DNA of 64,000 nucleotides from Symsagittifera roscoffensis. Its lineage: Eukaryota; Xenacoelomorpha; Acoela; Convolutidae. How positions within the stretch are numbered: the stretch's first letter is position 1; every line of letters starts with the position of its first letter. Both the position numbers and the translations under genes were made by a program. The notes below the pieces were generated by a model. That model saw only the letters and a list, made by a program, of their open reading frames with translations, searched no databases and was not told the origin of the DNA. This document shows, one piece after another, positions 23,288-36,084 of the stretch. The stretch is taken from NCBI RefSeq assembly GCF_963678635.1, contig NC_087062.1, positions 31,704,704-31,768,703 of the forward strand, given 5' to 3'.

Positions 23288-23922
23288 GGAAAAAGATGCA
23301 ATTAAGTTAACAGTGCAAAAACACAAAAAACGAACATAGTATCGAAATTTGATCACGTGTCTACAATTTTTAGGAAAAACTCAACAACAAATAATCGAGC
23401 TATTTCTGCCTGTGCTATTGTAGAAATGAACTAGAAATCTAGTTAAAAATGAAGAAAATGTAGAAATCTAGTTTAAAAATACTCTATTAAAAATGAAAAA
23501 AATTTTAATGAGATAAATGAACTTTTACCTGGTTTGTAAGTAGAAAGCTGAGCGAAAAGAGTTGAGTCACCGAATCAAGCCTAGTAGCGGTCGCCGGAAG
23601 TTACGACAAAGCGACCGATTCAGCAGTGTAGACTCCCTAGCATTATCATCACAATTACCATGGAGGTGTCTCCTACCGAAGAGCTACACCAGACATTGCG
23701 CGAAGCCCAAACGGGAGATGAGAAGGATAAACTTATACCAGGGTCCACTGTAGCACATCGGAACAAACGATACCTTACACACGGATACTCGCTCGACTGA
23801 TATTCTTATTAATTCTATATAGAACTAAGTCTGATTAAATATTGCTCTCATGTTCCTATGAATTTTGAGTATTAAATTAGTTTTTATTACTTTTACTGCT
23901 TGGGAGAGGGGATGGTGGGGGG
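23288..23922 (+). repeat. Segment duplicated from 21459-22092, copy 2
   Basis: Direct copy of the end of the Ser-rich gene with a few per cent differences in exon and intron alike. Divergence spread evenly over coding and non-coding bases, next to a scaffold gap, fits either an uncollapsed second haplotype or a tandem duplication that is no longer constrained. Confidence 0.9.
23544..23800 (+). pseudogene. Broken copy of last exon of Ser-rich gene
   Basis: 257 bases match the 258-base last exon (21713-21970). The acceptor TAG is kept and the first part is intact (HRIKPSSGRRKLRQSDRFSS). The codons after SVD have lost one base (GACTCCCTAG against GACACCCCTAG), shifting the frame and bringing an early stop near 23753. 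The terminal codons and stop are still present but out of frame. If this is the alternative haplotype, the deletion may be a sequencing error. Confidence 0.8.
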
Positions 23923-26156
23923 TTTCATTTTTGTCCAAAAACACTTTGGTAACAAATTTGTTCCAGGTAAAATCCAAGAATTTGGGTGCGATAGATGACT
24001 TTATTTGGAGATTTGCCATAAAATATAAAGAATTCAATTTCATGCAGTCTTACAAAACAAAAACGTAACCCTTTGTACACGGCAAGAAATCACCTGCTTC
24101 GTGTGACTTTCCTTAAACATTAACAATTTCGTTTACTTTTAAATTTCCACTGTAAAAATTGACTCACAAAATGCTCGAAGTTAATTGAGTTTTTTTAACC
24201 TGATGGACCATCAATTGTTACAAAATGCTGATGCGAGAAAAATTTATCTTGGATTCGATTAACGGTAACTGAACAAGTCAGTCAAAGTCGTCAACCAAAT
24301 TGAACAATTGACACTTTTCAGTAGGCAGGGTTGGTAATTTAAAATTTCAAACGTCATTACTAATATGATAAACATTTAAAAAACGAAAACAATTTCGGAT
24401 CGAATTCTGCTTATATTAATGCAACTTTTTCTAACTTTTTTTGAGATCATTATCATAGATCGAATCATTAACGACAGTGTCAGTTTTATCAGCTGCTTGG
24501 CTATTCATCTTAGTTTAAGATTGAAATCAAAAGAACGGAATTACAGATTTTTTTTGTTACGATATGAAAACTCAAACTTTCTGAATTCATAAAACTATTA
24601 TCACACATTTTGACTCAAAAAGTTTTGCACATTGAAATGGAATGGGAAATGTTTTTCCAAAATTATGGAATTTAAGGATTATCAATTTTTTTTGCTACGC
24701 AAATGTTTCGATATAGATTTTTTCGATATATTTTCTTTGCTACGCAAATAGATTTTTTCGATATATTGGAACTGTGTTACAAGACTTTCTATCCGTAGTT
24801 GAAAATATCAAACTCTTGAGTTTTGTATTTTCTAGGTTTTGTTCGAAAGTGTATTACGCAACGATTGTTTTCATGCAAAAAATCCAGAGTTTGGGTCCAA
24901 TAGGTGAGTTCATTTGGTGATTTGCCATAAAATGTAAAAGTTCAATTTCATACAGACTTATATTACAAGCACATGGCATGAATTTTTCTGCTTCGTGTGA
25001 AGAATCTTATAGTTGAAATTTGACAGATATGAGATTTTTGAAGAATTGTCTGTTTTTTGACAGACTGAGTTGTATATTTTCAAATAAAAAATAGTGTGAT
25101 TTCGCGCAATGCATTTTTGACATGATAAGTATGTTCCTTTTTCTCTGGAATGGTACGACAATATATTTGCGTTATTATTGAAATGTACGATGATATTTTT
25201 ACATACTTTGGAAATATTTGACGATAAACCTTAGTTGAATGTCTTCCATTTTTGAGTATTGTTTTTTCGTTTGTTGTGCGAAAACACAATTATCAAGGAG
25301 TTTATTCAAAAAATAAAACCCAAACATTGTGAAACAGATCGAAAAAAAATCGTCATAAAAATCAAATATAAACTTCACGCAGATTTATAATATTAAGAAG
25401 TAACCATTTGAGAAATTCTGCTTCTTGAGACAAATTTTTCTTGACCTGTATTTTCACAGGTTTAAATTTATTTAGCGAAATACAAATTTTAAGTGTGGTT
25501 TCGCGCAAAACAGTCAACTAACTTTTTTCTTTTTTTTTTGTGACTGTAGAGTTTGAGTATGCTGAAAATTTGTGTGCTGAAATTGTTTTTTTTTCAAAAA
25601 CTTTGTTTGAGCTTAGAAGTAGCTTTGTGAACGTTTTTTTGAATAACTAAAATTGAAGTGTCTGAAAAAAATCAAGAAATGTGCGCAATTTTTCTCAAAT
25701 TTTTTTGTTTAATTTTTTACATATCTCGCTTTTTTGCATCGGTAATTTTACCTGACTATTTAAATGTGGAATAGACAAAAAGTATTCTTACTCAGAATTA
25801 TATATTTTTTGTTTGCTTCTGCCATGCGTACCTTACTAATCCACTTATTCAATTCTGTTCACTTAAATATTGAACTATATTCTTTTTTTGAGAAATAAGA
25901 TCAGAGTGGAAAGTTTTCAGCACCCATCAATCGAGAGCATTAAGCTTTTCAGTATTTTGTTTTTACATTCAGTTCTTAATCAGAAGATAATAATTTTATT
26001 CGCAATGCATAGTTAGTCTTGCTATATTTCACAGCTAAAAATTTCAATACCTCCTTCAAGTAAACCCAAATCACTCTTCTATAGTTTATGAGTTAAACTG
26101 TTCTTTCAATCCATGTGAGTTTTTCATATTATCATGTTTGTCGTACCATGTATGAG
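23923..26156. other. AT-rich intergenic with degenerate repeats
   Basis: No gene recognised. A block near 23945-24060 (ATCCAAGAATTTGGGTGCGATAG..GATTTGCCATAAAATATAAA) recurs near 24880-24960, and CCTTAGTTGAATGTC..TTTTTGAGTATTG near 25230 recurs near 29040. This is an old dispersed family of unknown type. Confidence 0.45.
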
Positions 26157-29100
26157 TCACCAGTCGTCGCCCTTCAGATTGGCTTCCACAAACTTCACCT
26201 GGAAGTATAGTCAAAAGCGTGCAATAGGATGGTTGGAAAATAGTTTCGGCAAGGCGGTTTTTGTTCATTAATTGTTGCTTTCGCTCTTCCTACACACACC
26301 CATAAGAAAAAAATTTGAATTCTTACGAAGAATTATCGCATCAGGGAGAAGCGTTGATTGAATGTTCCTACTGTCTTTTAATGTCAATGGAGTAGTGTTT
26401 ATTTAAGTTAAGTCAATGGAGTAGTGTTTATAGAAAAGTGTTAAGTTTTTTTAAAAAAAATGAAAAAAAAAATCTTAATTTTTTTCGACGATTTTTTTTC
26501 TGAAAATTATCCCACACTCAATTTATGAAACTCAAAGTGATATATTTTGCATATAGCAAAGTATTGAATACACCAAATAGCGTGCCTCAATTCAATTTGG
26601 AACAACTTGGAAGACAGGTTCAATCTCCTCTTGCGCGTCAATAATACGAAATAGATAGAGCGTTATTTGTCCCAAATTGGTCAAATTGACAATTTTTAAA
26701 CTCTCATTACTTTACAAAACTAATCACAGGTAAAGTACTTTTTGAAATTTGACCTCAAGACAAAAATAGTTTTCGGAATGTTTAAAAAAATTGTCAAAAG
26801 CTGCTAGTTAGAGAGTCAAAATTTGTCTGGAGAAAAAAAACCACCCCGAGCAATAGCACAAATAAAAATAACTTGAATTCTGAACAAAATCCATTATAAC
26901 AGTTTAGTAGCAAATGTTTTTCTTTATACAATTGGTACTAAATTTCACTTTTTGTCTAATTTTAACCGAAGTTAGATATTGGTCAGAAGAGCAAAAGCAA
27001 CTAAAAATAATATAAATTACTAATGCTTTAACGTAACTTTATTACTAATGGTACCTTCTTGGCCAGTCGTTGTTTTTTCTCCCGCCAGAAGGAGACGCAG
27101 ACTTGAGAGGTGGTGACGAAGACGAGGAAAGCCACGAAACAACCCGCGAAGATCACCACCAGAACTGCATTCCGCAACATCCACGTCTTATCCCTAGAGA
27201 GAACTTTTGTAGATTCTGGTTATTAACTTGTTTTTTTTTCAAATCTGTGACCAGAAAACTGGCAAACTACAAAAACAGGGAGCTTTTCAGCAAACACCAC
27301 ACTTGGTAACTGACTTTCTCGAGGTCTATTTTATTGATAGGGGGTTTTGAAGTTTAAAATTGCGTGTCAAACAAACCAGGCAAGAATTCTTTTATGTTTT
27401 GTATGCGCGAAGGCTTTTTATAGGATGACTCAATCTGCATTTTTTTTAAAACGAGGCACTCTTAGCCTTATTTTTCTAGACCACGATATCATAACTCACA
27501 CGTTGGAAGGCGGCACATCTAAAGAAAAAATTTGTTGAAAATTGCAAGCTGAAATAAAATGATAAAACGATATTGATTTTTTTTAGTCTGAAATGAAAAC
27601 ATCCAGTTGATATAGTCCAGCAGCAAGTTGCTATAGTTTTATCAAATGAGGTTAATAATTAAGGTATCTGCGAATCGCAAAGGATATATGAAAAGCTATC
27701 AGGCCTGTCAGAGCAATATGTCTTTGAAGGTTCCGAAATCATTTTTGCTATAGAGAAAACCGTTAAGCTATTGTGACAAAATATATGATAGAAGTATAGT
27801 TGGTATGTGTAGAGATTGTAATTTATGAACTGAGTTGACGAACCGACTATGACCTCCAACCGGAGAAAGACGGGACACTGACGGAGGAGATTGTTTGTGA
27901 CCTGCCACGCGATGTAGCGACTCACGCTTCGACTCTCTGTCTCCCCCTCTCCCTCCCCTTCCCCTACTTCCTCCCCAGGGGGTCCAGTGATATTGAGGAG
28001 GAATCGAACGAAGACGGCGTCCACTCCGAATCCCTTGTCCACGAACTCTACCACTCGACAGTGTGTGGAAGTGTTGGGGTAAATTACCGCCTCTGTTACC
28101 TGAAAATTACCCAATCGGTCAAAACTTTAAGCTGTTTGTAACAGATAAATTAAAAACACTCTCAGCGGCACGAAGTGGATTAACTAAAGTTTCATGGGAG
28201 AAAATTAAAATTATCAGGTCTATGCATATACACATAATTAAATTAGAACAGTCCTCCACTTTCTTAAAATTTTGTATTAACATTTGGTTATATCAGTCTT
28301 TATTTGAAAATGTTAATTTCAACGCCATAGTTTATATAAGCTTCCCTCCTGTTCGATCTTGGCGATGGCCTTCTGGCTTTTGGCGGAGTGCAGGTCCTCG
28401 TACCACACTCCAAAAGGGGAGAAGCGCTCGTTCAGCTTACCCTCCAGCTCCATCTGATACCACAACACTTCACCTATGAACAGGGATTGATCAAACAAAA
28501 ATCAAAGGGGCTATGATCACAATGACTAACGGACTGAATGCGCGAAACATGTTGCAGTTTGGCCAATCATATTTCAGAAATCTAAAAAATAAGCCGGAAA
28601 ACATCAAATTTGAAAAATTGAAGAATTTTGATGGGATGAAAGTTTTGGCGCATTCGCTCTTTCTGTCATTAGAAAATTTCCTATACAGGCTATTTTCATG
28701 AAAAAAGGAGGAAAAGGACATTTTGCGCGAAAACTTTCAAGCTTCCAGCCTTCCTTAAACTGTCCAGAACTGATTGACTTTCACTCTTATTTAATTCAAA
28801 ATATCCAGGGGTTCCAAGAAAAATAAAGACTCATTTTCATTGTCACCGAATCACACAAGCTCTCGAAATTCTAAAAAAAAAATTGCGTATCATACAATTC
28901 CGTGCAAAATAAAAATGTTAATTTTAAAATTTTATACAATTCCATGGACAAAAATGTATGAAAATGTCATGACAAGTATTTTTCTATACTACGAATTGTA
29001 CGATAAAAATATCTTATACTATGGAACTGTTTTATAAACCTTAGTTGAGTTTCTTAAAATTTCCGAGTATTGGTTTTTTTCTGCGTTGTGTCAAAAAACA

Positions 29101-30447
29101 CAAAACCCAATCATTTTTTTCATAAAAGAAATACAGTATTTTAATGTAATAGATAAAGGGCTTTTAGAGATTTGCCATTTAATTTCAAAAATTCAAAAAA
29201 ACTAGGTTTCAAGGAGATCAATAATATAAAAACGTTACCATTTGTACATTGCTTAAGCTTCTTGATAAAAATCTGATATTGAAAAACAGAGAGACAAAAA
29301 AATTTAGACAGATTTAAAATTATCTTCCCAAAAACAAAAAAATGTGGCTTTGTGCATAGCGCTCATTCCTTTTTATCGCGTATGTGAAGAAACTGCATCT
29401 GGACTACGTCTTGGACAAAAGGTTACAATTTTGTTTGCAGAAGTTACTTCTTTCCAAAAATAGTATGTTTGAGCTTAGAAATAATTTCACGACAAAAATA
29501 TGAACGAAAATTTGTTTTCCTCAAGTTCAAAGTACTATTTTACATGGAAAAAGGCTAAGAATTTTGGAAATTTGACGTTTTGACACTCAAATTGCTCTAA
29601 GAAATCTTTGTTTGAAAGTCATTCAAAATTACCAGAAAACAATGTTTCTGAATGGCTTCTGGAAAATATTTTAGGTCTAAAATCTATCATTCAATATTCA
29701 TTGGGATATTATATGTCAATTTGACAATTGATAACTATCTTAGACGACTTCAACTTTTCATATGAAATCAGGCAAACTCCGGGAAAGAAGGTGAAACTTA
29801 AATCGCATCAAATACAAAATGGAAAAAAAAGTAAAGCTGAAATAACTTTCACGTGCAACCAACGAATTGAAACAACTCAAATTACATTTAAATACAAGGG
29901 CTCAGTACATTGTCTAAACTAGGAAAGAATACACCATTTGTTCTTTCTATGGGATGGTGAAGAATTTTTTCCCCCGATTAATGAAATACTTTTTGATGAC
30001 CAGGAAGCTTCATGACCGTTCAACACATTAAAAAAAAAATTGTAGAAAACTTTATTTAACTGATGCTAATTTTCTGTTCCATAAAATTTTTCGGGTTTTA
30101 CCCGGTTTCATGATGTTTCCTAAAAACCTGTAACATCAATTCATATTGGCTTTGTGCAATTCGGTCAATTTAAAATTCGGTCAATTTAAAACAAATCAAT
30201 AACTTTTTGAAAATCCGCCCTCTTCGAAAAATTCGAGATCCACCCCTGCTAGGCACCATAGGGGGAGAGTTAAGAAGATCCCTTCTTTTGTTTAGCCTCC
30301 TTTTGTTTTTTTTTGTTTAGAAAACAAGTAGTTTTGTGTTTTTTATACATCTGAAGGTTCAAAGGGTGTGCACTCACTTCTCAAAATTGTATACTCACCG
30401 TGAATACTGCCGACGCTAAGCAAGAAAAAGCCTAAAGTTGCATACAT
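26157..30447 (-). CDS. Small type I membrane protein with SEA-like ectodomain, five exons
   Basis: Minus strand: 30399-30447, 28346-28473, 27854-28099, 27055-27186 and 26157-26198, giving 198 residues. Phases agree (1,0,0,0). The first exon is a signal peptide (MYATLGFFLLSVGSIH) ending in a perfect donor CACG|GTGAGT. Residues ~20-100 (WYQMELEGKLNERFSPFGVW .. ECxV-like HCRVVEFVDKGFGVDAVFVRF) follow the SEA pattern of helix, then 'v..f..G..v.v.f' strand. The usual G-S-V-V-V cleavage site reads GFGVDA, so self-cleavage is unlikely. N-glycosylation sites lie at N68 and N95, with an acidic GEGEGEGE stretch after them. Transmembrane segment ~149-169 (AVLVVIFAGCFVAFLVFV) is followed by a basic WREKKQRLAKK tail ending GDDW. 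Exon 2 ends GAG|GGAAGC, one base from a good GT donor. The exon 4 acceptor (ATAAG|ACG) is the only one in phase. Domain name and exon set are inferred. Confidence 0.6.
26335..26868 (+). repeat. Dispersed repeat R1 inside an intron
   Basis: A diverged plus copy (ATCGCATCAGGGAGAAGC, then ATGTTCCTACTGTCTTTTAATGTC, TATCCCACACTCAATTTATG, AAAAAACCACCCCGAGC) lying in the last intron of the SEA-like gene, in antisense orientation to it. Confidence 0.7.
30205..30249 (-). repeat. hAT-like MITE end fragment
   Basis: AAAATCCGCCCTC..GAGATCCACCCCTG is the reverse complement of the left terminus of the family. Only the last ~45 bases remain. It lies in intron 1 of the SEA-like gene. Confidence 0.5.
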
Positions 30448-31096
30448 TTTTTTCTGCACAAAGTCTGAATTTTGAAAACGTTGGAAATTTTGTTTAGAAG
30501 TACACGCTGAATATGCAAAGAGACGCACAAAAACTGAATCGGAACCAAAAGCAGATGCATTTAAATTTTCTAAATGTTTGAGAACACCGGTCATCTGAAG
30601 TAGACGGAAATAACGAAGACTTCGTTCAGAATCTTGGGAAAAAACAATTTGAAATGATATTAGATGAAAGTCTGTCAGACTGAATGCAGAACTCTATCTG
30701 GCAATCCTGAGAACCGCTAAAATGATATATATTTTTTATAATACAAAGTGGAAACTGAAATACCCGCCTCTTATCTGAAAATGCCACAACCGCAGATGTC
30801 CTAGGAATAAGTAAAAACGAAAAAAAAAGAAAAAGTTGAAGAAAAAGTAAAAAGAAGAAAATGAAAAACGGAAACAATATTAGAAAATATTTTATCCCGC
30901 CTCCGAAATATCTATGTAAAGATCCTCTACCCCGCTTGTAATTTTTAAAAAAATCGCTTATCACGGCGTAACGAGTACTCGTTTCTGATTGGCTAGTTTT
31001 CAAATTACGCAGTTAACATCCCCCGCCCATAGAAACGCTTTATATGCGAATGTTAGTGCAATCCGTGATTTTTGATTTGAATTTGATTGCTCACTG
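30448..31096. other. Upstream of SEA-like gene, AT-rich
   Basis: The 5' flank of the minus-strand gene. No clear TATA box or initiator can be assigned. An A-rich stretch (30820-30870) forms a purine run. Confidence 0.35.
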
Positions 31097-31230
31097 CAGG
31101 GGTGGGCCTAAGATTATTGCGAGGGGAAGTGGTTTTCCATGAAAAAACTGGAACTACCGATCTTTTCAATAGGTCAACCAAAATGATTTTCCAAGCTCCA
31201 TTAAAACACTAGAAAGAACCTCCTTCGAAC
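31097..31230 (+). repeat. hAT-like MITE, 5' fragment
   Basis: CAGGGGTGGGCCTAAGATTATTGCGAGGGG, then TAGGTCAACCAAAATGATTTTCCAAGCTCC, follows the first ~100 bases of the family in order. The remainder is missing. Confidence 0.6.
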
Positions 31231-31633
31231 CATTTGCTGCCGACTTCGACACTGAATGAGCTCAAAAATAAATAGAATTGTGTTGATATTTCAACCAGTA
31301 TCCTCCCATGTGGCTAAAATGTGGATCGAACCCGTCGTACCGTCAGAGCTAAGTTTTTGGCCCTTTATTTGACATCAAAGCACAAAAAAATTGAAAAACC
31401 AAATATGAGCTAGATTTTTCAATTATAGTTTTTTTTTCGTTTTCGTAAGGAAAAATTTTGATACATTCAAAATTTTACCATTCATCTTATAATACTGATC
31501 ATCACCAAGATTCCGAACACGGTTCCAAGACTTCCATTGCCCAAATTGTGACCATTATTGCATTTTTTAAGAACCAAAAATTAAGGGTAGCCAGTTGCTA
31601 TCAAATAGCACCGAAAGTTCCGACGACAGCTAT

Positions 31634-31925
31634 CCCGGGTTGACCTCTATACACCGAAAATGCTTATCATACAATTGCATTCAACAAAATTCATTATCAT
31701 GCAATTCCATACATCAAGTGTATGGAGAAAATGCTTAACATACAATTTTGATACATTTTCTAAAATCAATAGAAATTAAAAATTAAACAATTTCTGGGGC
31801 TTTTTGAAAACAGTTCATCAACAGACTGGTAACGGAAAAAACTGACTTTGAATTTTTTGACAAAAAATGCTTACCATACAATTTCCATATATGATAATTG
31901 TATGACAAGCATTTTCACCATAAGG
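31634..31925 (+). repeat. CCCGGG-tipped MITE remnant with palindromic units
   Basis: It begins CCCGGGTTGACCTCTATACACCGAAAATGCTTATCATACAATT, matching in reverse the right end of the element at 36963-38078. Units of the form ATGCTTA(C/T)CATACAATTTCCATA..ATTGTATGACAAGCATTTT repeat within. The right end is not identifiable. Confidence 0.6.
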
Positions 31926-34100
31926 GATAATTTTTTCAAATTTTTTTAAAAAAATCTGTTAATGAAAATTTCAAGTGAGTTATGAAGTGAGTTCTGAAGG
32001 ATGAGAACAAATTGCGAAAACAAATCGGTTCGAATCCAAGAAAAGGAGAAGCAACCAAGAACGAAAAAATAGAAATTTCGTTTAATTTTTTTCTCTCAAA
32101 AATGGTTTGATGTGAGTGACTTTTTCTGGAATCTGTCACCATTTAGCAATTTTAAGATTTCCAATTAGGTACTAATGCCTTATAATTAAGTAAATTACTT
32201 GTTTTTCATAGAAAAAAATCAAATATGAAAAAAATTATTGGGAAATTTTCTTTTTTTTTAAGCAAACAAAATTTACATTTTACAATTCCATACCCAAACG
32301 TTATATCTGTGATTTTTGCGATTTCTGAAAAGTTTTTCGAAATCTTTGCAAAGAAAACCTTTTCTGAATGTTTTAACTTTCTTGTTCGGAGAAGGCTCCA
32401 GCAGAAGCTTAGGCACTGGCTAACCTCACCTAATTGACACCTAAAACAATTTTTTGTCTCTGTAAATCAGAAAAACAGTACGAGGCCAAACTGTGTATTT
32501 TGTGAATTGTAAGCGGGATTCCGCAACAAGGACGCTCCCTTTGTTCTTCTTTTGTTCTTTCATTTCCTTTGATTGATCCAACAAAATTTAAACATGTTTA
32601 CAGACTCGTTTCTGGAATCCAGGAACATATAGACACAAAATTGTGCGCCTATCCTATCAATTTGGCCTCGTAGTGAACCTAAGTCGGTTGTCGTAAAAGG
32701 GAAATTTCATCATGAGTTCGTCCAAAAGGCAAAAAATTCAAACCTGGATTTTTTATTGAAGGAGTTTTTTTTAATATCGGTTAAAAGAATTTCATTGTAA
32801 TCTGTCACTCAACAACTCCATCTGAATTCATTTTTCGTAGGAATTGTTGTGTGAAAACCAGCACCGAAACATACCGGAAAACAAAATTCCACCACTTTAA
32901 GGTGTCAAAATATAATGAAATTTTCACTGCTTGTTGAATATATATTTTTTCAAACCTGGTGCATAATTAAGGTTATTGATTTTATATACCATGTCGCAAG
33001 TCTTTAAATTGCTTTTATGAGTTCGAATTCAAGACAAATCAGGAAAATCCCAAATAAAAAACTCCTTATTAGTTTCAAAAATAATTTTAATGAAACGGCA
33101 TTTTTTTCTGGAATTTCGATTAAACATGGATTATAACCCCAAAACATTTTATGTTGAAACAAGCTAATGTAATTGATTAGAAATGGTTATAATAGATTTT
33201 TTTTCAGAGATTATGGATACCCGCATTAATAATCGATTATATTAGGATTTTAGAACCAGTCTTGAAAAAATTGAGAAAAAATCGATTATTTATATCCGAA
33301 TTTCTAATTTATTTGTGTTGGCAGAAAAAAATCAATTATGATAGATTATAATTGTATATAATCTCTTTTATATGTCTCTTTGGTCTTCAACCTTCCACAT
33401 GAATCGTTTATTTTTATGCTTTTCGTAGACGTTGGTTTAAATGAAAAATGGGAAAAAATTTTTGAACAGTTTTCAAATCAATTCAAATTTATAACGTTCT
33501 TTTTTTTCTTTATTTTTGATTATACTTGTTTCATGATGCTTTTTTAAAGTTTTTTTGACCACCAAAATATCAGCACACTGCTTTCATTTCATGATTTAAA
33601 TAGATGAGTTATATTTCACCTACCGCGGAATTCTTTCAACTATTATAAAGGGATCTTTATGAAACTTTTGTTTCGTGGTAAAACTTTGTGTTCAGATGAA
33701 TCAAAGAGTGTCAAGAGAGTCACTTTTAGAGATTTTTGAAAAAAAAGTTATATTCTATTATTATAGATTATAATTGATTATAAGAGCTTATAAAAGATTA
33801 TAAGAAAGTTTCGGGAAAAGTGATATCAATGTTTTAAAATGTCATGAAAATTGTTATCATTATACTGGATAATAAATCGCTTAAGCATCTAAATTTGGCG
33901 CTTACAATTAATTATAATTTTGATGAAAGTACAATTATGAATGTAATATAATCGATTAATTTATCTTTTTACTGAGTGCGGGTAAGCATTGATTTTCTTA
34001 AACTCTCCCTTTTGTTTAGTGCAGTTGCTACATTTTACATTTCATAAACTTTCACATTGCACACAATTTCATATTTTAAGTATTCCATATTTTCAATTAG
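31926..34100. other. AT-rich intergenic
   Basis: No gene recognised. Between 33170 and 33990 short words such as AATCGATTATA and GATTATAATTGATTATAAG recur many times, a degenerate simple-sequence region. Confidence 0.4.
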
Positions 34101-34730
34101 GTAGTTGAACTTTTTAGTTAACTGTTTTTTTAGCATCGTCTTGGTAAAAAATCCCGGCATTTGCCCACTGCCCCCAGTTCCTTCTCCCCATTTTGCAACC
34201 CCCCCACACCCCCCCCCCCACTTCGCAACCCCCCAGTGCCCCATATCCAGTTTACCTCCCCCAAACACTTTTTCAATTTGGCAGTTTAACAGTTTCTTTA
34301 AATGTTTTTGTTATCATCGCCATGTTAAAAAATCGCCAATCGCCCAGTGCTCCCCTTCGCGTTTAAGTAAAGGTGGTTGATTGGTTGAAACTGGTAGAAC
34401 GGGAGGGGGTAATTATCGGTAGAAGGGGGATGTTTCAACGGGGGGAGGGGGATTGACTCAACGTTAACTCCACCAACTCTTTTAAACCCCCTCCCAGTTT
34501 CCCCCTCCCAATTTGCCGCCCCCAGTTTCCCCTCTCCAGTTTACCCCCACCCCAGTTGACTGAAATTAAAACTATTAGAAAAGGGGTTAAAATGGGGAAG
34601 GTGGATAAAGAGGTACAGATAACACTGGGTAGCTCCCCCGTTCAATAATAAAAACTCATGGAGGTGAGGGTAGATGGGGTAAATTGAAAACAGGGGTGCA
34701 TGGGTAAGCAGAAAAGCAACAGCCAAAAAA
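34101..34730. repeat. C-rich and G-rich simple-sequence block
   Basis: C-rich runs (34160-34265: CCCCCCACACCCCCCCCCCAC) are followed by G-rich runs (34400-34455) and again C-rich units of the form CCCAGTTTCCCCCTCCCA (34480-34555). Two ~65-base pieces at 34105 and 34270 share GTTAAC..TTAGCATCG/TTATCATCG..AAAAAATC, a diverged direct repeat. The G-rich and C-rich parts could pair or form quadruplex and i-motif structures. Confidence 0.6.
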
Positions 34731-35013
34731 AGGCAGAAAAAAAACATGATTTTGTGAATTGATTCCGTTTTCTAATTTCATATTGTTTAATTTTTAGTTC
34801 AAAATATATCTTGGATTCGTCATAGTTTTGTAAGAAAGTGCAACAAACCGAGTAAACATTTTGTTTGCAGAAAAAAATTCATTCTCGTGGATTTATAATG
34901 CGAAAAAAATCAATTGTAATGGAACAAAAATGGATGATAATGGATTAATTTGTGTATGAGCAAAATCAGAAACAATCCATGGAAAAAAGAGTTTAAGTTT
35001 TGAAACTGGCATC

Positions 35014-35430
35014 GAGGGGCGGATCTACGATTTTCTCAAGGGGCGGATTTTCCAAAAATTTGATAAGTTTGACGACATTTTATAGGTCGACCAAATTGAT
35101 TTTCCGAGCTCCCCAAGCGCCGCAAAACTTTTGGTAAAAAATTTCTGCGCGGCAGGCCAAAATTTGAAAAAACAGGCCAAAAAGAGGCATTTTTAGGCCT
35201 TTTTTTGGAAAGTTTCGACCAAAAAAGTGCGCTTTTTCGGCGCGCGCTCCCACCTCAAAATTAGTATATATTGGCGCCGAAGGCCTTTTTAGAAATTCTT
35301 ACGGGTCTTTCACCAAATATGGAATTCTCAAAATAGTGCAAAGAGGGGAACCTTTGGGTCGGCAAGGGGTCTAATCCTTGAGGGAGGGAAGCGTCCGCCA
35401 CAACCCCTTCCCATCCCCAGCATCCCCAGG
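35014..35430 (+). repeat. hAT-like MITE, near full length, diverged
   Basis: It starts GAGGGGCGGATCTACGATTTTCTC, keeps GGTCGACCAAATTGATTTTCCGAGC, GGCGCGCGCTCCCACCTCAAAATTAGTATATATTGGCGCC and GGGTCGGCAAGGGG. It ends in a decayed terminus (CATCCCCAGG), so the right inverted repeat is lost. Confidence 0.75.
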
Positions 35431-36084
35431 TGAAATCACAGGTGAAATGTTTTGTTTTTAAATTTTCAGCTCAAGACAACAATATCTCTTAGATGGTGTC
35501 TAAAATATCGAAAATTGACTGAATAAAAAATAAACACCCCAATCATAAATATTAATTGCTTGCTTTCTTCGGAAATTGGAACGATAAACTAAAAATAAAA
35601 CTTCTCTCATCGACAAAAAGCGCACTAAACAACTAAAGGTTATTGTAACAGAAATGACAAAAAACTCTTTTCGCTACAATTATTTTTTCGGCTTTTATAA
35701 ATTTGGAATTAGATATTTATGCTTCAAATATCAAAACTTTCACCTTTAATTAGTTTTCATCTTAGTAATATCTGTATTATCTCGAACAATTTTTTATTCC
35801 TGCAAAAAAAGCTGTATGCTAAGCTCCGAAATAAAGCTGGAGGTTGTTAGTACGAGAGCTAAAAAGATCATGTTAAGTGAGGAGCTGATAGATCTCTGAA
35901 ACACTCTGCTCCTGTCTGTGTTTCTGGTCTCTGTGCAGAAAAAGCTAGTGTTAGAGGCAGATCTCGGGTTGTTTTTGAGAGGAAATGGTTTTCAAACAAA
36001 CAAAAACTTTGTTGGCCTATTTTTTGATATCCGAGATCTCTCAAAACACTGCAAAAACATTATTTTCACTACAAAAACACTATC

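Noticed and set aside
31300-31375. tRNA-like sequence on the minus strand (TAGCTCTGACGG..GGGTTCGATCC)
   Set aside because: A-box-like and B-box-like words are present but too close together, and no acceptor stem or anticodon arm can be folded. At most it is a SINE trace.
32020-32045. B-box-like GGTTCGAATCC
   Set aside because: No A box or cloverleaf around it; chance match.
34035-34268. Gly/Trp-rich minus-strand frame
   Set aside because: Produced by the C-rich simple sequence; composition artefact.
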